Below are positions 35,265-46,760 of a DNA stretch of 64,000 nt, one piece after another. Each line of letters opens with the position of its first letter. Position 1 is the first letter of the stretch. The stretch is from the NCBI RefSeq assembly GCF_000801105.2, contig NC_079516.1, positions 47,782,908 to 47,846,907 of the forward strand, in the 5' to 3' direction. The notes below the pieces were generated by a model. It saw nothing but the letters and a program-made list of their open reading frames with translations. It was not told the DNA's origin and ran no database searches. The stretch comes from Raphanus sativus. Taxonomy: Eukaryota > Streptophyta > Magnoliopsida > Brassicales > Brassicaceae. Made by a program: the position numbers and the translations under genes.

Positions 35265-38200
35265 TCAAGTTGGAGCGTAGAGATCTCGGATGCCCAACTT
35301 GTAGAGAAAAATGTCAAACTCTTTTCTTCCTAGAGCTTTTGTCAGTATGTCCGCCAGTTGTTCTTTAGAAGAAACGTGTTTGGTGGAGATCGTGCCTTTG
35401 ATGATGTAGTCGCGAATGAAATGACACTCAGCCTCAACATGTTTTGTTCTTTCGTGAAAGACCGGATTTGAGCTTAGATAAATCGCAGATTGATTGTCGC
35501 AACGAAGTGTCATAGGGGTCGTGTGGTTGATGCCGAAATCGAGAAGTAGTCCTTTGATCCATAGAAGCTCTTTGAGAACTTCAGTCATAGCTCTATATTC
35601 TGCTTCTGTCGAGGACAAGGAGACAGTGTCCTGTTTCTGAGATTTCCAAGAGACAATAGAGGTGCCAATCTGAACTAGCCAGCCTGTAACAGATCGTCTA
35701 GATGCAGAGCATCCAGCCCAGTCGGAGTCGGACCATCCAGTGACATGGATCGGAGAAGCCGCACGAAGCAAAATACCCTGGCCAATGGTTCCTTTGAGGT
35801 ATCTAATTACATGAATTGCAGCGTCCCAATGCTCAGTTCTAGGAGCCTGCATATATTGTGTCAGAACATGAATAGAGAAACCAAGGTCAGGTCGTGTGGA
35901 AGCTAGATAAACCAAACGACCAACGAGGCGTCTGTAGCGTCCAGGATCAGGTAAAAGAGGGCCAACTTCGTCGTCAAGTTGATGTCGTTGATCAAGTGGA
36001 AAACCTGCAGGTTTGCATCCAAGCATGCCTACTTCAGTGATAATGTCTAAGCAATATTTCCGTTGACAGAGATAGAAACCGTCAGCATTACGAGCAACCT
36101 CGATCCCCAAAAAATATTTCAAAACGCCAAGATCCTTCATGTGAAAACAAGTTGACAAATATGTTTTGAAATCTGCAATCGAAGAGGACGAGTTTCCTGC
36201 AATAATTAAGTCGTCAACATAGACCAAGACTCGTAAAGTGTTGCCGTTTTTGTTGTAGACAAATAAGGAGTAGTCACTTCGAGATTGAACAAAACCAAAC
36301 GCTCGTAGTGCTTTTGTTAATTTTGCGAACCAACAACGCGGGGCCTGTTTAAGACCATAGAGAGATTTTCGGAGGCGACAAACGCGATTATCGGAGTCTG
36401 ATCGAAATCCTGGAGGCAATTTTACATAAACTTCTTCATCCAAATCGCCGTGGAGGAAAGCGTTATGTACGTCCATTTGATGGACTTCATAGTCCTGCTT
36501 AGCCGCTATGTCAAGAAAGATTCGAACCGTAGTCATCTTGGCAACTGGTGCGAAAGTTTCTCCATAGTCGATGCCTTCAACTTGGTTGTTCCCGAGTACC
36601 ACAAGACGTGCTTTATATCTTTCAAGCGTGCCGTCAGCTTTAAGTTTGATTCGAAATACCCACTTACATCCAAGAGCTATCTTTCCCGGTGGTAGTTCTT
36701 GTATATCCCATGTTTCGTTAAGTTCCAAAGCTTCAATCTCTTGGCGCATAGCTTCTCTCCAAGCTTTATCAAGCATAGCCTCGCGATATGAACGTGGTTC
36801 AGTAGCGATAGAGAGAGCCACTAGATAACTGCGATGGCCCTGAGAAAAGCGATCATATATATGATAGTCAGAGAGTGGGTGGGCCGTACCTGAGGACGAA
36901 GTCGGAGTGGTGGTTGTGAGAGTGGTGATTGTGACTGTGTTGATCGAGACTGTACTGGTTGAGACTGTGCCGGTTTTATCAGTAACGTAGTCTGCAAGTT
37001 TCGCTGGTGGTTTCTTTAGTCTAAGTCCTCTGCCTAGTGGTTCTGTATTTTCTGCCGTTGTTATGATAGGAGGAGGTTCATGAGTTGTCGGTAGATCCAT
37101 AGTATCATCATCATCATCGATATGTGTGGTGGTCGGGTTCAAGTTATGAGGTTGGGGTTCGGGATTAGTCGTGATCTTAGGATAAGGGAACGTGTCTTCC
37201 TGAAACATAACGTCGCGAGAATTAAAGACCTCTTCTGTGTCAATATCGTATAAACGCCAACCCTTCTTGCCATAAGGATATCCTAAGAAGACGCACTTCC
37301 TGCTACGTGAAGCAAACTTATCACCTTGGTGATTCAGGTTATGAGCGTAGGCTAAACAACCGAATACTCGTATTTGATCTAGAACTGGTGCTCGGCCGAA
37401 CAGCAACTCGAAAGGCGTCTTGTCATTGAGTAGTTTAGTCGGTGTTCTGTTTATTAGATAACAAGCTGTCAAAGCACATTCTGCCCAGAATTCGATTGGC
37501 AAGGCAGCTTGAAAACGAAGAGCCCGAGCGACGTTAAGGATGTGTCTGTGTTTTCTCTCGACGCGTCCATTCTGTTGCGGTGTAGCAACACACGAGGTTT
37601 CATGTATTATTCCTTGCTGGCGAAAATATTTTGTGAGACACATGAATTCAGTTCCATTGTCGCTGCGTATGGTCTTGATGTCGCAGTTAAACTGTCGTTT
37701 AACAAGGGCTATAAACTCTTGTAGTCTGTTGGATACTTCGGTTTTGTCAGGGAGAAGATAAAGCCATACTGCACGAGAGTAGTCGTCTACTATGGTCAGG
37801 AAGTATCGTGATCCACAGAATGCAGCAGTGCGATAAGGGCCCCAAAGGTCACAGTGAATTAACTCAAAAGAAGTAGAAGCTTTATTATAACTATCTGGAA
37901 ACGGGTTTCTTGTTTGTTTAGATCGAAAACACACATCACAATTGGAGAAGCATAGTTTATCTCTAGATTTAAGACTAATATTTGGTAGTAATCCCACAAC
38001 GCGAGCTGATGGATGACCGAGACGACGATGCCAGAGAACTCCTTCGTCGGTTGTAGTTGTCTGAAACGCAGTCACAGTCTCAATCCCCCGGAAGTGGTAC
38101 AATCCTTCACTCTCACGTTCACCCGCTCCAATCAGCGTCCTCGTGATGCGGTCCTGTAAAACCACAAGTCTGTCAGTAACTTGACCAACAAGTGATTGAT

Positions 38201-39623
38201 CAGTTAACAATTGGCCGAAAGAAATAAGATTTGTGTGAAACCCATCCACATAATACACGTTTTGCAAGTGTATATGGGATGTTAGTTTTATCGTGCCCTG
38301 CTGGGTGGATAAAACATTGGCGCCGGCTGGTAATGTCACAGAGACTGGTGTTACTTGTCGGATATTTTCTAGAAGATCAAGTCGGCCGGTCATATGATGT
38401 GTAGCCCCTGTATCCAAGATCCAAAAAGATTTATCATTCTTACCGCTGAGGCGTGTATCAGGTCGTGTCTTTTGAGAATTCATAAGTGTAACTAGTGTGT
38501 GCCACTGAGCGTCAGTTATGCCTGCAAGTCCTTGGCGATCAGTTTCGGTCAGAGTAGAATTTGCTCTGATCTGTGTTGGTGAAGCAACTATCTGAGAGGA
38601 GTTTACTTGTGTAGTGGTTGGTGACTCTGTAGTTGTTGTGTTGTTCTGTCCCCCTTGATAGTTGTTTCTGGTTCGTGGTCGTGTTCCCCACCATTCGGGA
38701 TAACCAATGACGCGAAAACATCCTGCTGCTCTATGACCAAGACGACCACAAGCGGTGCAGGTGACATTAGCGTCGGGATTGGTGTAACGAGGTCGAGAAC
38801 CGCCGGAGTTTGAGTTTGATTGTCGGGAGCTATCATAGCTCTGGTTCGTTTGTCGGTTATTCGAAGAAGAAGACGACTGTGCTGGAGTTTGAGCCGCAAA
38901 GCTGAGCACTGCCTGTGGTTCTTTCTGCGAATTCTGTTGAACTGTTTCGTTTTGGACGATGGTTTGATAGACGGTGTCAAGATCTGGGATTGGAATCTGA
39001 GCACAAATCTGTGATCGTACGGCACCATGAATTGCGTCGTCAAGACCATATAGAAAGTCGTGAACTCGAACAATATCACGTTCTTTGTCTTGAGCTTCCA
39101 TCAAATTACAATCGCACTTGCCACACTTGCATGTCGTAATTGTAAAACATTCAGCCATAGAGTCCCAAATCTTAGTCAGACGTCCAAAGTAGTCTTCTAC
39201 AGAAGATCCTGCTTGACGACAGTTCGCGAGAGAGGCTCGAAGTTGTTGGTAACGAGCTCCGCTTTTGAGAGCAAATCGTCGTTTGATATGATCCCATAGA
39301 TCCTTGGCGTACTCTTTATGAGAGATATTAGAACGTAGCTTTGGTTCTATGGTAAGCTTGATCCATGTGACAAGTAGGTGGTTATTAGCCATCCAGTCTT
39401 CGTGATCGGTGGAGTCGGTGGTCGGTTTCGGTATGGTGCCATCAATGAAGCCAAACTTCTTGCGTGCACTTAAAGCAACACGTAAGTTTTGTGCCCATTC
39501 GTCGTAGTTTCGTCCGTTGAGTAGAGGTTGAGAGATAACAGCTCCAGGGTTATCACTAGCCGATAGATCATACGGAGAGATCGTTCGTCGAGGTTTCTGA
39601 ATAATTGCAAGAGTTTCTGCCAT
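35265..39623 (-). CDS. Copia gag-pol polyprotein, 1452 aa, uninterrupted
   Basis: One open frame encodes all retrotransposon functions in Copia order. Gag has the LNGRNYDEWAQNLRVAL region and a CCHC knuckle (CTACGRLGHRAAGC, about 288-301). The protease carries DTGA at about 403. Integrase has the H/C zinc site before CDVCFRSKQ, then HCDLWGP (about 591), DNGTEF and the E in QQNGRVERKH. Reverse transcriptase has the YVDDL active site at about 1135. RNase H has SDSDWAG (about 1300) and SSTEAEYRA. No stop or frameshift interrupts it, so it could be active. The stop codon lies inside the polypurine tract, eight bases from the LTR. Gag and pol share one frame, so Gag excess must come from another mechanism than frameshifting. 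Confidence 0.95.
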   Translation of the reverse strand: MAETLAIIQKPRRTISPYDLSASDNPGAVISQPLLNGRNYDEWAQNLRVALSARKKFGFIDGTIPKPTTDSTDHEDWMANNHLLVTWIKLTIEPKLRSNISHKEYAKDLWDHIKRRFALKSGARYQQLRASLANCRQAGSSVEDYFGRLTKIWDSMAECFTITTCKCGKCDCNLMEAQDKERDIVRVHDFLYGLDDAIHGAVRSQICAQIPIPDLDTVYQTIVQNETVQQNSQKEPQAVLSFAAQTPAQSSSSSNNRQTNQSYDSSRQSNSNSGGSRPRYTNPDANVTCTACGRLGHRAAGCFRVIGYPEWWGTRPRTRNNYQGGQNNTTTTESPTTTQVNSSQIVASPTQIRANSTLTETDRQGLAGITDAQWHTLVTLMNSQKTRPDTRLSGKNDKSFWILDTGATHHMTGRLDLLENIRQVTPVSVTLPAGANVLSTQQGTIKLTSHIHLQNVYYVDGFHTNLISFGQLLTDQSLVGQVTDRLVVLQDRITRTLIGAGERESEGLYHFRGIETVTAFQTTTTDEGVLWHRRLGHPSARVVGLLPNISLKSRDKLCFSNCDVCFRSKQTRNPFPDSYNKASTSFELIHCDLWGPYRTAAFCGSRYFLTIVDDYSRAVWLYLLPDKTEVSNRLQEFIALVKRQFNCDIKTIRSDNGTEFMCLTKYFRQQGIIHETSCVATPQQNGRVERKHRHILNVARALRFQAALPIEFWAECALTACYLINRTPTKLLNDKTPFELLFGRAPVLDQIRVFGCLAYAHNLNHQGDKFASRSRKCVFLGYPYGKKGWRLYDIDTEEVFNSRDVMFQEDTFPYPKITTNPEPQPHNLNPTTTHIDDDDDTMDLPTTHEPPPIITTAENTEPLGRGLRLKKPPAKLADYVTDKTGTVSTSTVSINTVTITTLTTTTPTSSSGTAHPLSDYHIYDRFSQGHRSYLVALSIATEPRSYREAMLDKAWREAMRQEIEALELNETWDIQELPPGKIALGCKWVFRIKLKADGTLERYKARLVVLGNNQVEGIDYGETFAPVAKMTTVRIFLDIAAKQDYEVHQMDVHNAFLHGDLDEEVYVKLPPGFRSDSDNRVCRLRKSLYGLKQAPRCWFAKLTKALRAFGFVQSRSDYSLFVYNKNGNTLRVLVYVDDLIIAGNSSSSIADFKTYLSTCFHMKDLGVLKYFLGIEVARNADGFYLCQRKYCLDIITEVGMLGCKPAGFPLDQRHQLDDEVGPLLPDPGRYRRLVGRLVYLASTRPDLGFSIHVLTQYMQAPRTEHWDAAIHVIRYLKGTIGQGILLRAASPIHVTGWSDSDWAGCSASRRSVTGWLVQIGTSIVSWKSQKQDTVSLSSTEAEYRAMTEVLKELLWIKGLLLDFGINHTTPMTLRCDNQSAIYLSSNPVFHERTKHVEAECHFIRDYIIKGTISTKHVSSKEQLADILTKALGRKEFDIFLYKLGIRDLYAPT

Positions 39624-39717
39624 TGTTGAGTGAGTTGAGGTCGAAGATCGGAAGAATCAGTCTGATTCTAGGTCGGAAAAAAAATATCGAGGTTTTAGTG
39701 TCGTGGCTCTGATACCA

Positions 39718-39888
39718 TGAGAAGTTCTGTAATCGTAAATCGTTTTTCTATCTTCATTCATGACCAGAAGGTCTTTCTTATATACACATCAGAGATCGTA
39801 ATCCTATCAAGACTAGGAAACATAATATAACTTAGATAAGGAGAAACTATTAGATAAGGCTAATCTAAATCTTATGTATATCGTAATA
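39718..39888 (-). repeat. Copia 5' LTR
   Basis: 171 bp, identical by eye to 35087-35257. It should contain the promoter for the minus-strand gag-pol transcript. Bordered outside by GCTAT at 39889-39893. Confidence 0.93.
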
Positions 39889-39893
39889 GCTAT

Positions 39894-41382
39894 TAACAAG
39901 TTTTTCTAATTCCCTATGTTACGAGTCTTTGACTTTGTATTTTGTAACCAAGGAGTCAAAACCTCTTTTGAAATGAAACAACGACTTTTTCACAATGAGG
40001 GGGACACATGAATGTGTCTCTTCCGGTCTTCCCTTTAAGCAACCGTACCAATCAGACCCTCTTTTCTCTATTAAAGTCGTACTCACATACTTGTGCCAAA
40101 AAAAAAAGTCGTACTCACTTACCACAAGCTTTAATTGCAATATTCTACTTCTTGTATAGTGTTTTTTTCTTGTAAAACTTCTTGTATAGTTTTTGTTTTC
40201 TTGTTATCGTTTGATTGATCTATATACCAATTTCTGTATAACGCGTATTATTTATGTATAACTTATAGTTGTGTATAATACGCATCTCATAAACTCAAAA
40301 CCACATGCACGGATGGTTCTGAAGATAGCCAAACGAAATATTGGACTAGGATCTCCAATTTTCTTTTGAAAAATTATATTGAAAAAAACTTTCAAATTTA
40401 TAATTTTTTTTTTGCTAAAACCCTTAATAAAATGTTTTAGACCACCAACATCTCATGAACGCTCCTGACCACATAGCCTAGATATTATGGTAATTAAACT
40501 GATCGATAGCGGAATTAGCAAGTTATATTTCTACATGAAAATGAAATGTGGATAAGATGGCCGTTAGGTCATAAACTTTCTATATTTGTTGCTACTTACA
40601 ATTTTTTTTATAATCGAGTCTCCTTGTCCACTGAAGTGGTTCAGATTAGAGATCGAATCGATCAAATCTCTAGCGGTCTTCGGTCTCCAGCGCTGGTGCT
40701 TATTATTATTTTTGTGGACAAACACAAAGTACGATCGATCACGTACGTCAACAAAGATGTAGGAGTTTAATTTATGAATAGTTCGATAGACCCAGATTCG
40801 GATTTTTCGTTCTTCTGGCAAAAGTAAACGTTTCACGTTAGCCACGTATGTTTCCCCAAGTTCACATTGTATAATACTTATGTAGGTCGAGTTACGCAAC
40901 CTATGAAATCTATAGGTGATGTATTCTTTATTTTTGTTCGTCACTAATCTCAACGTCGTGTGTAAATAAAATACATTAGATAGTACAATTAATTTTAATA
41001 ATACTACTAATTATTTTATCCTCACGAGCACGAGTCATATGAATTTCCAAGTTTAAATGTCGAAAACCCGAGATTAATTGATAGTGGATAGCTGCGAAGA
41101 AAAACGGCAATGGATGACTCGGAGCCAACACTTTCAATAGGACTTTGTTTTGTTATATTAATCATTTTATTATGCGAGAGCAAGCATCATAATTTAGGGT
41201 AGGAAATTTCTCTAAGTTGTTAGTCTTGTATGAAATTAAATGTTCCTTATACTATGATCTTCCTGAAATAATTTCATTAATATCAAATTAAAGTTTCGAA
41301 TTAAATAGACTAAGTTCTAAAAACAAATAATTACATAACTAAATATATACATCATATGATGATAAGATGAAAAAGATAACTT
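39894..41382. other. AT-rich spacer between two LTR elements
   Basis: Frames at 40546-40770 (+) and 40564-40953 (-) overlap each other and show no recognisable protein features, so no gene is called. A palindromic stretch GTACGATCGATCACGTACG sits near 40729. Confidence 0.4.
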
Positions 41383-41387
41383 CTTCT

Positions 41388-41964
41388 TGTTGCGGAATTC
41401 GTTGTTCTTCTGATACCACTTGTAGAGTCAATCGTAACTCTAACAAGACTTTCTTGGGGATTCGTAACATCTCCTGGTCCCTTTGATCTTTCCCATTGAT
41501 TCAATCCTTGTTCATGACACAAGAGTTTTTAACCCAGTTCGCGGCCGCAGCACACTACATCTGGGGTGGATCCAGGATCCACAACATCCACTATGAAGTA
41601 TCGGAAAACACCTCCGATGTGGTTTACAAGATCATAACTCTCTCTCTGTTCCTGGGTATGCAAACTCTAGAGAGTATAAAGAGACTACAAGAGAACATGG
41701 CTAAGAGCTAAGCCTAGAACAACAAGTCATCTCTAGCTTACTCTATCTCTCTAAGAGACGCCATGGAAGCTTCCTCTGGATGCTTGAGGCTCGTGCCTCC
41801 CAGAAGCTTGGCTTAGAGATCCCTGTCGTGATCTCTCTTTTCTTTGTATTGTCAGCACTTAACCTAATGGGCTTTATCGATTAGGCCCATAGGTTGTCCA
41901 CGCGTAACTTGTGCAACTCGGCCCAGCCGTTGAACAAGTCCGATGGGCTTGACCAAACCTCACA
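41388..41964 (-). repeat. LARD-like element, left LTR (3' LTR)
   Basis: 577 bp; about seven substitutions from the right copy by eye (for example ACTTTC/ACTTCC, ATCTCC/ATCCCC, CAAACTC/CAAACCC), about 1.2 percent. Contains a NotI-type GCGGCCGC and a 71-codon antisense frame at 41496-41711. Confidence 0.9.
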
Positions 41965-42600
41965 AATCTCCACCTGTTTGGTCCAAGTCCATAACCCTTC
42001 CTTTGTGCTCGACACCTCTTGAAACTTGAGCAAATCTGCTCATCCTTTGCATCTCCATGTCTTCTCTTATCTCTTCTCACTTCTCTTAGCTCCATCTTGA
42101 GCTTAGCTTGAAGTCCTCTCATGATCTTCTTGAAACCTGCATAAGCTTCAACTTATCACCACAACTACTTAAGTCGATTAAACACTTAAATCCACTTAGC
42201 CCCATCAATGAAAATAGACATCATGCTTGATGAAAGGTATGTGACAATCCCATTGTCATTCTGAATTTCCATCACCTTCATCCATTGTCTTGAGTTGCTA
42301 ACCCAGCTGTTACACTCCAAGTGTCAAGCTCAACTCCTCATTGAAGTCGTGTTACTTCATATCTTACTCCTCGTGAACTTATCAACAACACAACCTTGCT
42401 GTCAAAATCACGAACCTGTTCAAGTCTTGAACATAAACCTGAACATCTTTCTGCAAGTTGATTTCCTCCTTAAACTTCCGATTCCACTCATGTGCACTGA
42501 GCCTTGAACCAGATATCATGAATTCTATGCAGCTACATTCGAACCATATATGCTTCAAACCTGAAACAACCTCTGATTCTCTACTTGTTTAAACACTCCA

Positions 42601-42905
42601 GCCTTGAACACGTTTTGTACCGCTGTTACTCTGAACAGGACCCGCCATCCAACCATCACTGCTGGACAGACTTTCGACACAACCTTGGTTCATCCTTTAT
42701 GTTGTTAACAAACATTGCTACCACATAATCCTCCTTAAATCAACCGCAAACCCTTGAAGTCACTCATGTTCCATATTTCTGAAACAGTCTTTGACTTACC
42801 CTTGATGTTCTTGAACAGACTGCACTTGAGCATCACTTTGTACCGCTGCACAAGCAGGACACGCCGCCTAACACCACCTGATTAGGAAGACTTTCGACAC
42901 AAACA
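42601..42905. repeat. Internal ~85-bp repeats of the LARD-like element
   Basis: Two related units, about 42601-42684 and about 42823-42905, share TTGTACCGCTG near the start, a CCGCC core and GACTTTCGACACAA at the end. A third, more diverged unit lies at about 45529-45610 (GAACCGCTATTG, CCGCCGC, GACTTTCGACGCAA). Confidence 0.75.
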
Positions 42906-43404
42906 TCTTTGCTCCACCATCTGGTCAACCTGTTCTGCAACAACAGAACCCCACTAACAGATTTAGACACCACTGCTAGTTAAATTAACCGAGCCTTATA
43001 CCATCCAATCCATGATACGCGTTTGGCTCTCCTCACGAGCTGCCTGTGATATCTTATCTAGAATCCCTGATATCCCTCTTTTACTCAGCTGTGAATTCCT
43101 TTCCTCAATACCCTTCTTGTACTGAGATGTCTCCAATACCGAAACCTGTGCATCACCATCAACGACTTGAACACGCCTGCTAGTCATTTAACCCGCCATT
43201 AGCCAATGGACTTCCTTGAGGAAACTTCCTCTCTTCTATGATGCAACCATATATCCAGAACTACACTTGTTCTGTTCCCTTAAATGCAATCGGCTTTTCC
43301 TTGCATTTAGACTTTCATGAAGCTTCTTTCAGTTCCATGACTTGAGCTTAAGATGAACCTACTTGTGGAGAACAAGTCTTACTCTTCCTGAGATGGACAA
43401 ATTG

Positions 43405-43462
43405 TAAGACACTTCCCTGCAATCCCTGCAAACTATAAGACACTTCCCTGCAATCCCTGCAA
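43405..43462. repeat. Short tandem repeat inside the LARD-like element
   Basis: AAGACACTTCCCTGCAATCC followed by CTGCAA occurs twice in succession, 32 bp apart. Confidence 0.8.
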
Positions 43463-46400
43463 TGTCTTCTAACAGTTTCTTATTTTGCTTCATCTCACCA
43501 TTCTTCATCTTCACTGCTCAATATTTCAGTATCTCTTGATACTTACTTCCCTTCAGTTTAACCAAGCACTTCACCACGTTTCCTCTTGCATCATACTCGG
43601 CTCTGTGTTCCTCTGTATCAACTTCACTGCAGTGTACTCATGATACAAATGCCGATTTACTTGTCTCGCCTACAAGTAACCTTATGTAAGACTCTTCTTA
43701 CAAATCTCCTTCTGATGCGTCTTGTACTTGTTAAGTGATCCTGACACTCCTGGCCTTGACACTCTGAACATATCCACAAGCCCCTTATCATGGATATAAC
43801 CTTTCCCCTTCAGCTCTTACTTCCTTGAGCTGACAAAGTTGCTAACCCGAAACTTCTACCTTTCAGCTGAACCAATCAAGACATCTTCTAAACCAGTGAC
43901 TCACTCCACCTGGAATCAGATTATATATACCCCTGATGCATCAATCCTTATATAATCTCAGTGGCTCCACCTGAATCAAATAACCCTTTAGAAGTACCAT
44001 GTCTCTGTAACTAAGTTTCTGCAACTGTTCAATGTTCCTGTCGGCCCTTGAACATATCTCTCATCATACATGCCTGTGATACTCTTGAGATACTCCCTTA
44101 CAGCTTCTGTCGTGTCAAACTCGAACTCATGACAAGTTTCTCAAGCTGTAACTATACTCGAACCATAACCTGTTCAAGCATGAAGTTCCGACCTGGTCAA
44201 GTCTGCAAATTCTCCTTTTTGCCTTTGAGCTGCAATTCTTATTCGAGAGCTCCACCTTGACCATTGTGGTCGTGACACCAGATCGGCGTCCCTGACTTCT
44301 CCTCTGAGTCTATTCATCTTGAATTTCCAACTCAGATATCCATGACGATTCCTCTAAGGTATAACTCACACATGCTTCTCCTAGCTGTGGTAGCGACTTT
44401 CTGCTTCTTGAACAAGTGTTGATGACTGTTGTCTCATACCCTTTATCCTCAGGATTACAACCAGTCGTAACAACCTGTTCAACCCGATTCTGCCTGCGCA
44501 TTTTCCTCTGCATTTGACCAAAATCTTCAAGCTAAGTCTAACCTTGAATCGCCTTTTTATCTTTAGGTTTTCCCAGTCACTCACACGATCTTACTAAAGC
44601 TTCTGCATGTTGTTACTACAAATAGCCATTTGCTCCAACATACCCTTGTGTAGCCTTTTACACACTAATCCCATACTCTAGTTTATTCTTCGTAGAGGTA
44701 CAACCTGTTCAGCCACACTGACTTGGTGACTCCTCTGACTTTCTTCTACCAGCCAGAAACCTTTCCTCTCATGCACCCACGAGACTGACTTGTACTGACC
44801 CAAAACAGAATCACCTCCGTTTCATCACATTGTTGTCACACGACAACCAACCTGTGCAGCTGCAAGATCCGTTGATCATCTTTCGCAAAGACAACCTGCA
44901 TTCCTTATGATCTCTAAAAACCTTCAGTCCCTGTGAGATTGATGACCTTTGATTCCTTCTCCTTTAAGCCTAGCTTTGACTTAATGTGAGTCTATATTCC
45001 CTTAAGATATCCTCCATCCCAGGCGACTCAAATCAATCTCCAACACTCTGACCACGAACACGCCAACCTGTGCAGCTGTTCTGCTGCAGCTTGCACGAGT
45101 CTTCCCTTTCTTGCAAACAACCGCTGCATCCCTTGCAAGTCTCTCATCATGATTTCATAGACCTGAAACCATCACGTGCATTAAGATCTTCCACTGTGAA
45201 CGTTTCTTCCTTTGTCTCTGACGTTGTCTTTGTCTACCACATACAAACGTCATCTGCTTCTTCTCTGATGCTCCCTATCCTTTAGCATCATCATTGGTTC
45301 GTCACCCCCGAAATAATCATGTGATTGTGACTACAAATCTACTGATTCTTCTTCTCCAGAATTTCTAGCTGATGTCGATGCTAACTTGAAGCTCTTGCAG
45401 AACCTGAATCGCCACTGCCTCAAACCAGAAGCTCTTTGACTCAATCCTAACCAACCTCAATAGCCTGTAGACACCAAACTCCCCATCCTGAGAATTTCCT
45501 TTGTAATAACCTGAATGAACACCTTTCCTTGAACATCTCTCTGAACCGCTATTGTTGCCAACAGAACCCGCCGCTTAGCTCAACCTGCTAAGAAGACTTT
45601 CGACGCAACGAATTCCTGCTCAACCTCTGCTCAAACAAATCATTACCTCTGCAACCGTGAAACCTTGTAGACCCATTTGTTTCCCCTCATATGCCTGAGA
45701 AGCCAAAACAAACTACTACTGAATCCCATGCAGAAAACCCGAAACACACTTGTTTCCATCCTGAATCAATCTCGATTTGACACTGCCACCTGTTCAGCCG
45801 AACTCTGCCTTGAACAAGTAACTCCTCGTTCTTGCAGATCCATCCCAGCAGAAAAACTATGTGTTATGCCAAACACATATCTGCTTAGAAAACCACACTG
45901 CATTCCCTCTGAAAATAGCAGCCTTGTAGTATCTTGTTCTCTGAACCTCTACCCAATTGTAGACTCTCATGATCACACATAGACGAACCCTGCATTAGCC
46001 GATTTCCTTCAAACCCTTCTGCACACCCTTCACGCTAACTAAAGAATACCATCTGAACAGCCATGAAACACTCATATCATTCAAGGTTCTAAGGCGTCCC
46101 CTAGTTCCAAGAATTCCATGAGATACTGAGCTGAAATAAACCCATAGATTAACACACCACCTGCGACTGATATACCATGTAGAGATAACCCAAGAACACC
46201 GTGAAATCCCTCACTGAATCTTCAGATAATCCCATACAAAACACCAGTGCGAAAAACCCCTTGTGCTCCACTATGCTCTCAACTTCAATAACTTGCAGAA
46301 TATGAAGAAATCCGAAACTCCAATGCATATAGTCACACACGCCTTGTGACTGTCACACACTCCTTCTGACTGCAGATAGAAGACAGCTCTGAAACCTCTG

Positions 46401-46760
46401 TTTCTTATGCTAACAGCCTGCCACCATCTTGACTTGTGAGTAACCTGAAACCCTTCTCACATAGTAGCAGATTCTTGCACCCTTGGAGAACTGTAGAGAA
46501 ACCCTGATTTCATAAACTCGAAATCATCTCAACCGATTCAACTGACTTGTGAATCCTTCCTCCGTAAACTTGTGCAACTGCAACGAAGAACGTCGAACAG
46601 TTTTCCTTCTTCTCTTGTAAACCGACAAATCTCTTTCACCTGATCTGATGTCGGTGTATTACTCTGATTAAGGTAAAACCACGTGACCACCAGCTTCATA
46701 TGTCTCTCCTCCTAGAGACGTGGACTCCATGAATCAATGAGCCTATGCTCTGATACCACT

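Larger units (their letters stand above)
35087..39888 (-). mobile_element. Complete Copia LTR retrotransposon (4802 bp)
   Basis: Two 171-bp LTRs (35087-35257 and 39718-39888) read identically by eye. Target-site copies GCTAT flank both sides (35082-35086, 39889-39893). Coding is on the minus strand, so the right LTR is the 5' one. The primer-binding site TGGTATCAGAGCCA (complement of initiator-Met tRNA) lies directly inside it (39717-39704). The polypurine tract ACTTGAGGGAGGG abuts the 3' LTR (35270-35258). In element orientation the LTR ends are TA...CA rather than TG...CA. All parts for transposition appear present. Confidence 0.95.

Noticed and set aside
38603..39079. Extra frames inside the Copia element on both strands
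   Set aside because: All overlap the 1452-codon gag-pol frame and lack protein features of their own.
40564..40953. 129-codon minus-strand frame between the LTR elements
   Set aside because: No recognisable domain, overlapping frame on the other strand and AT-rich context; likely chance.
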